From: Amblyornis subalaris
Lineage: Eukaryota > Chordata > Aves > Passeriformes > Ptilonorhynchidae
Direction: 5' to 3'
Length of the DNA stretch: 64,000 bases
Assembly: GCA_018881555.1 (NCBI GenBank)
Contig: JACAXG010000025.1
Location: forward strand, 183,941 to 247,940
A program made the position numbers and the translations under genes. Of this stretch, positions 61,290-64,000 are shown one piece after another; position 1 is the stretch's first letter; the number at the start of each line of letters is the position of its first letter. Below the pieces are notes generated by a model. It was not told where the DNA came from. It did no database searches and was given only the letters and a program-made list of their open reading frames with translations.

Positions 61290-63360
61290 CAAGCTGTATA
61301 CTTCATGTGTTTAGGCTTTCTCTGATAGGTGCTTACATTCGTATTTGTCTCCTAATTACAAAAGTTATACTTGACTTTTTCTGGAAAGTAGATATTTCTT
61401 TTTCCAAATTCGAATATTCTGCGTGTAAACTGTTAGATGAGATGTATGAATATGGGGTCTGAGTTCTTGCAGAATCTTAAAGCCAGCAGTGGAAGTATCT
61501 GATACTGCAGTCCATACTTGCAGTTGTACTGTTTGTTGGAAAGTTTTGTAGTAAACTGAAAAAGTCTTAAATAATGAGAAATTAAAATGCAGTTTTCTTT
61601 TTCCAATGTTGGCAGGAGGATTTCCATTCTTTGTCAAGAAGGGTTGCACTTTTTTTATTTGTTTTTTTTATTATAAATGCAGTATGTATCTAAGCAAAAT
61701 GATGAACAAAAGACTTATAAAGAAATAGCAAAAAGACTGTACTTTATTTTTGTGAAACATTTTTGAGTGCTAGAATACTTGCAGTTAAATACATGTTTTG
61801 GTAAGTCTGGATTTCCAGGTGGGAACAACCAAAGGTAGGAGTGGATGTGGCAGAAAGGGACAGAGAAGTTTTTGATTACTTGTCTTTGTTTAGGAAGCTT
61901 GTTTGCTCTTTCTACTGGATATCAGGCTTCTGCAGTTCTGGGGGTGTGTAAACTAAAGTGTCTGTGATTTAAAGTAGGTATTGCAGAAGTCCTTCAGGCT
62001 GCTATAAATTGCAATGGAAGGAACAAATTAATTGTACTTTAGATTTTGGGTTTTGCTTTTCAACTGACTCAAATATAAGTCATGGACAATTCTCATTAGT
62101 CTTTCTTAAAACAGAAAACAGAATATGGAAATGTACACATACATGTACATTCTTGTGTATCACAGGTCCTGACTTGGGTCCATCTTGTATTAGGATTTTG
62201 CCTGGCAAAATGTCTCATTCAATGCCGTAGATCACAAAAGGTCTGCAATTTTATTTTAAGAAAATATATTTCAAAACTTGTATGCTGTGTATCAAATTCT
62301 CCTAAGTCTTCAGCATTGTGAATAAAAGCCTGCTAGTGTCTCTGATGACACTTTATTTCATTGGGAAAGAGAATCTCTGCTCGCTGTTGTGAAAGTGAAA
62401 TTCATGACTGTGCTGTAAACCCTGCCATATCTTTTTGATATGTACTTTTGTTTATGTCTTTCTTTAAAATAAAATTTAAAAAATTATCACGAGCTCACCT
62501 GTAAAACTTTCTGTGTCGGGGAACCCTTATGAAAAGATTCATTTTGATTTCTACAAACAGCCGAGAAGCAGAGGGGCAAACAGCAAAAAGCACAAAGGAC
62601 AAAAACCAGTTTTGATACATGCTGTTCCTTCAGTTCTGGGATATGTTGTGTCTAACTTGGACTGTTTGATAGGAAAAAAAATTGCCAGACATGGTCACTT
62701 ACTGTAAGCGTTTGCCTTTCTGTTGAAGGCCTGCAATGTTTACAGGGCTGCAGTAAAACACTGAGTCATAAAAACTTGGTGTATTGTATTCTTAAGTTTA
62801 AAAGTAGATAATACAGATAAAGCAGACCAAATGTTCTGTGACTGTAACCATAATAATATAATGCTTTTCTAGCAGCACATCAAGACAAGAGTCCTAGGAA
62901 CATTTGTGAATGTGCTATGCCAGAATAGACTTGGTACTGCATGAGTAAATATTTTCCTTTTTTCTATTTCTTGAACTCAGCTTCATTAAACCGTGCTGCT
63001 GGAATTTCTTCTTTCCTCTTGCTTTCATTCATTTTGTTCTTTGTAAGTTTTTTCATTTGATAGAATTTCAGTATTTGTAGTCCACACAAATAGAAGTGTT
63101 TGAATACTTGTATTCAACACTCTCCTTTTAATGTTTTCTGAGTTGGTAGAAAATCAAGCTAAGAGTGCAGCTCTGTCAAGAGCTTTTGAGAACTTGGGAT
63201 TTATTAATATACAAAATTTTGTTAACATTTTTGTACCATTGCACAGAGCTGACAGTCTGCACAAGCGGTATAGCACTGTGTGGTGAACAGTACACCCCAT
63301 GCAATTAGGGAGGGTTATGGGGCGGATTATCTAGAGTGATACCTATGGAATGTATAGGAC
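61290..63360. other. COBLL1 intron sequence
   Basis: AT-rich intronic DNA with no supported exon or repeat. The short plus frames at 62009-62230 and 62513-62707 look like chance. Confidence 0.6.
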
Positions 63361-63364
63361 AACC

Positions 63365-63555
63365 AGGGGATCAGTCCCAGTCAGCAAGAGTTTGGGAAAG
63401 GCAGGTTCTGCCTGACCAACCTAGTGTACTCCTATGACCAGGCCTAGTGGATGTTGCTTACCTAGGCCTTTGGCACCATTTCCCACAGCATTCTACTGGA
63501 GAATCTGTGGCTGCTCATGGCTTGGATGGGTGTACTCTGTGCTGGGTCAAACCCA
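63365..63555 (+). mobile_element. CR1 LINE internal (reverse-transcriptase region) fragment, plus strand
   Basis: GGGATCAGTCCCAGTCAGCA, GGCAGGTTCTGCCTGACCAA, CCTTTGGCACCATTTCCCAC and GCTGCTCATGGCTTGGATGG match the reverse-transcriptase part of CR1 ORF2 in sense orientation. The frame is broken by small deletions, so it is inactive. Confidence 0.88.
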
Positions 63556-63736
63556 CATGTATGGCAACTGAATCGGACTGGAGCACCAGCACCTCTGAAT
63601 ATTAATCTAGAATTAGGGTTTGAAGCAGAGAAAACCCAAATGAGGCTTTTAAAAAAATTTTTGGTACAAATAACATTTTCATCATGCTGACCTGTTACAC
63701 TTGATCTTCTTTGAGATATCTTGAGCTGTTTTGTAA

Positions 63737-64000
63737 TCACAGAATCATCAGGTTGGAAGAGACCTACAAGATCATCGAGTCCAACCCATGCCCCAGCATC
63801 TCAACTAAACTAAACCACGTCACCGAGTGCCACATCAAATCTCTTTTTAAACACGTCTAGGGATGGTGATTCCACCACATGCCCAGGTAGACCATTCCAG
63901 TATTTAATCACTCTTTCTGTAAAAAACTTTTTCCTGATATCCAACCTATATTTTCCTTGGCGCAGCTTAAGACTGTGTCCTCTTGTTCTGTCAGTTGTTG
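63737..64000 (-). mobile_element. CR1 LINE 3' fragment, minus strand, running off the window
   Basis: It starts TCACAGAATCATCAGGTTGG, then AAGAGACCTACAAGATCATC, GAGTGCCACATCAAATCTC, AGGGATGGTGATTCCACCAC and CTTTTTCCTGATATCCAACC. This is the reverse complement of a CR1 3' end; it continues past 64000. It lies head-on to the sense CR1 piece at 63365-63555. Confidence 0.93.

Larger units (their letters stand above)
39018..64000 (+). other. COBLL1: First intron of COBLL1 (continues past window end)
   Basis: After the donor GTAAGC at 39018 no sequence resembling the conserved second exon (RRKPKAKAPLPP or the COBL-domain segments) appears on the plus strand to the window end. About 25 kb therefore reads as intron 1, long as in mammals. 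The first 0.7 kb is still CpG island. The rest is AT-rich with TTTG-type microsatellites, CR1 fragments and one GC-rich pocket near 61 kb. Confidence 0.65.

Noticed and set aside
62513..62707. Plus frame with a Lys-rich stretch (SKKHKGQKP), considered as COBLL1 exon 2
   Set aside because: It does not match the expected RRKPKAKAPLPP order, and no suitable acceptor precedes it.
1..64000. CRISPR arrays, bacterial operons, tRNA or rRNA genes
   Set aside because: None seen; the window is vertebrate nuclear DNA with spliced genes and LINE fragments.

Overview
The window is a gene-sparse, AT-rich stretch of vertebrate nuclear DNA, most likely from a bird. Three things support this: GT-AG introns interrupting a clear vertebrate transporter gene, one sharp CpG island, and interspersed repeats that are almost all CR1-type LINE fragments with the typical avian 3' end. 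I see no Alu, L1 or B-type SINEs. The species cannot be fixed from sequence alone. Isolated single N bases recur through the window. Layout: (1) Positions 1-14776, extending to about 16105 with the 3' UTR, hold the last seven coding exons of SLC38A11 on the plus strand. SLC38A11 is a putative sodium-coupled amino-acid transporter of the SLC38/AAAP family. The first exons, about 150 codons, lie upstream of the window. All seven exons keep reading phase across six GT-AG introns and end at a TAG at 14774-14776. The best polyadenylation signal is at 16083-16088. (2) Positions 16110-38050 are about 22 kb of intergenic DNA with a few repeats: an old reptile/bird-type repeat near 30.3 kb, a 0.5 kb CR1 fragment near 34.5-35.0 kb and several microsatellites. 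A few minus-strand open frames there look protein-like but unidentified. (3) Positions 38050-39720 are a strong CpG island. Inside it a short coding start, MDGRAGPAAAPPRS, runs into a GTAAGC donor at 39018. The MDGR start, the plus-strand orientation and the position just downstream of SLC38A11 match COBLL1 (cordon-bleu WH2 repeat protein like 1), whose neighbour in mammals is SLC38A11 in the same tandem orientation. (4) Positions 39018-64000 read as the very long first intron of COBLL1. It holds CR1 fragments, microsatellites and a small GC-rich, CpG-rich segment at about 61040-61280. That segment ends in a good splice donor and may be an alternative promoter and first exon. The two genes are adjacent, not functionally coupled: one is a multi-pass membrane transporter, the other an actin-binding WH2 protein with its own CpG promoter. 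I found no convincing new biological system. The points most worth checking are the COBLL1 first exon, the candidate alternative first exon, two unassigned minus-strand open frames (about 10.6-10.9 kb and 18.5-18.8 kb) and some small structured repeats.
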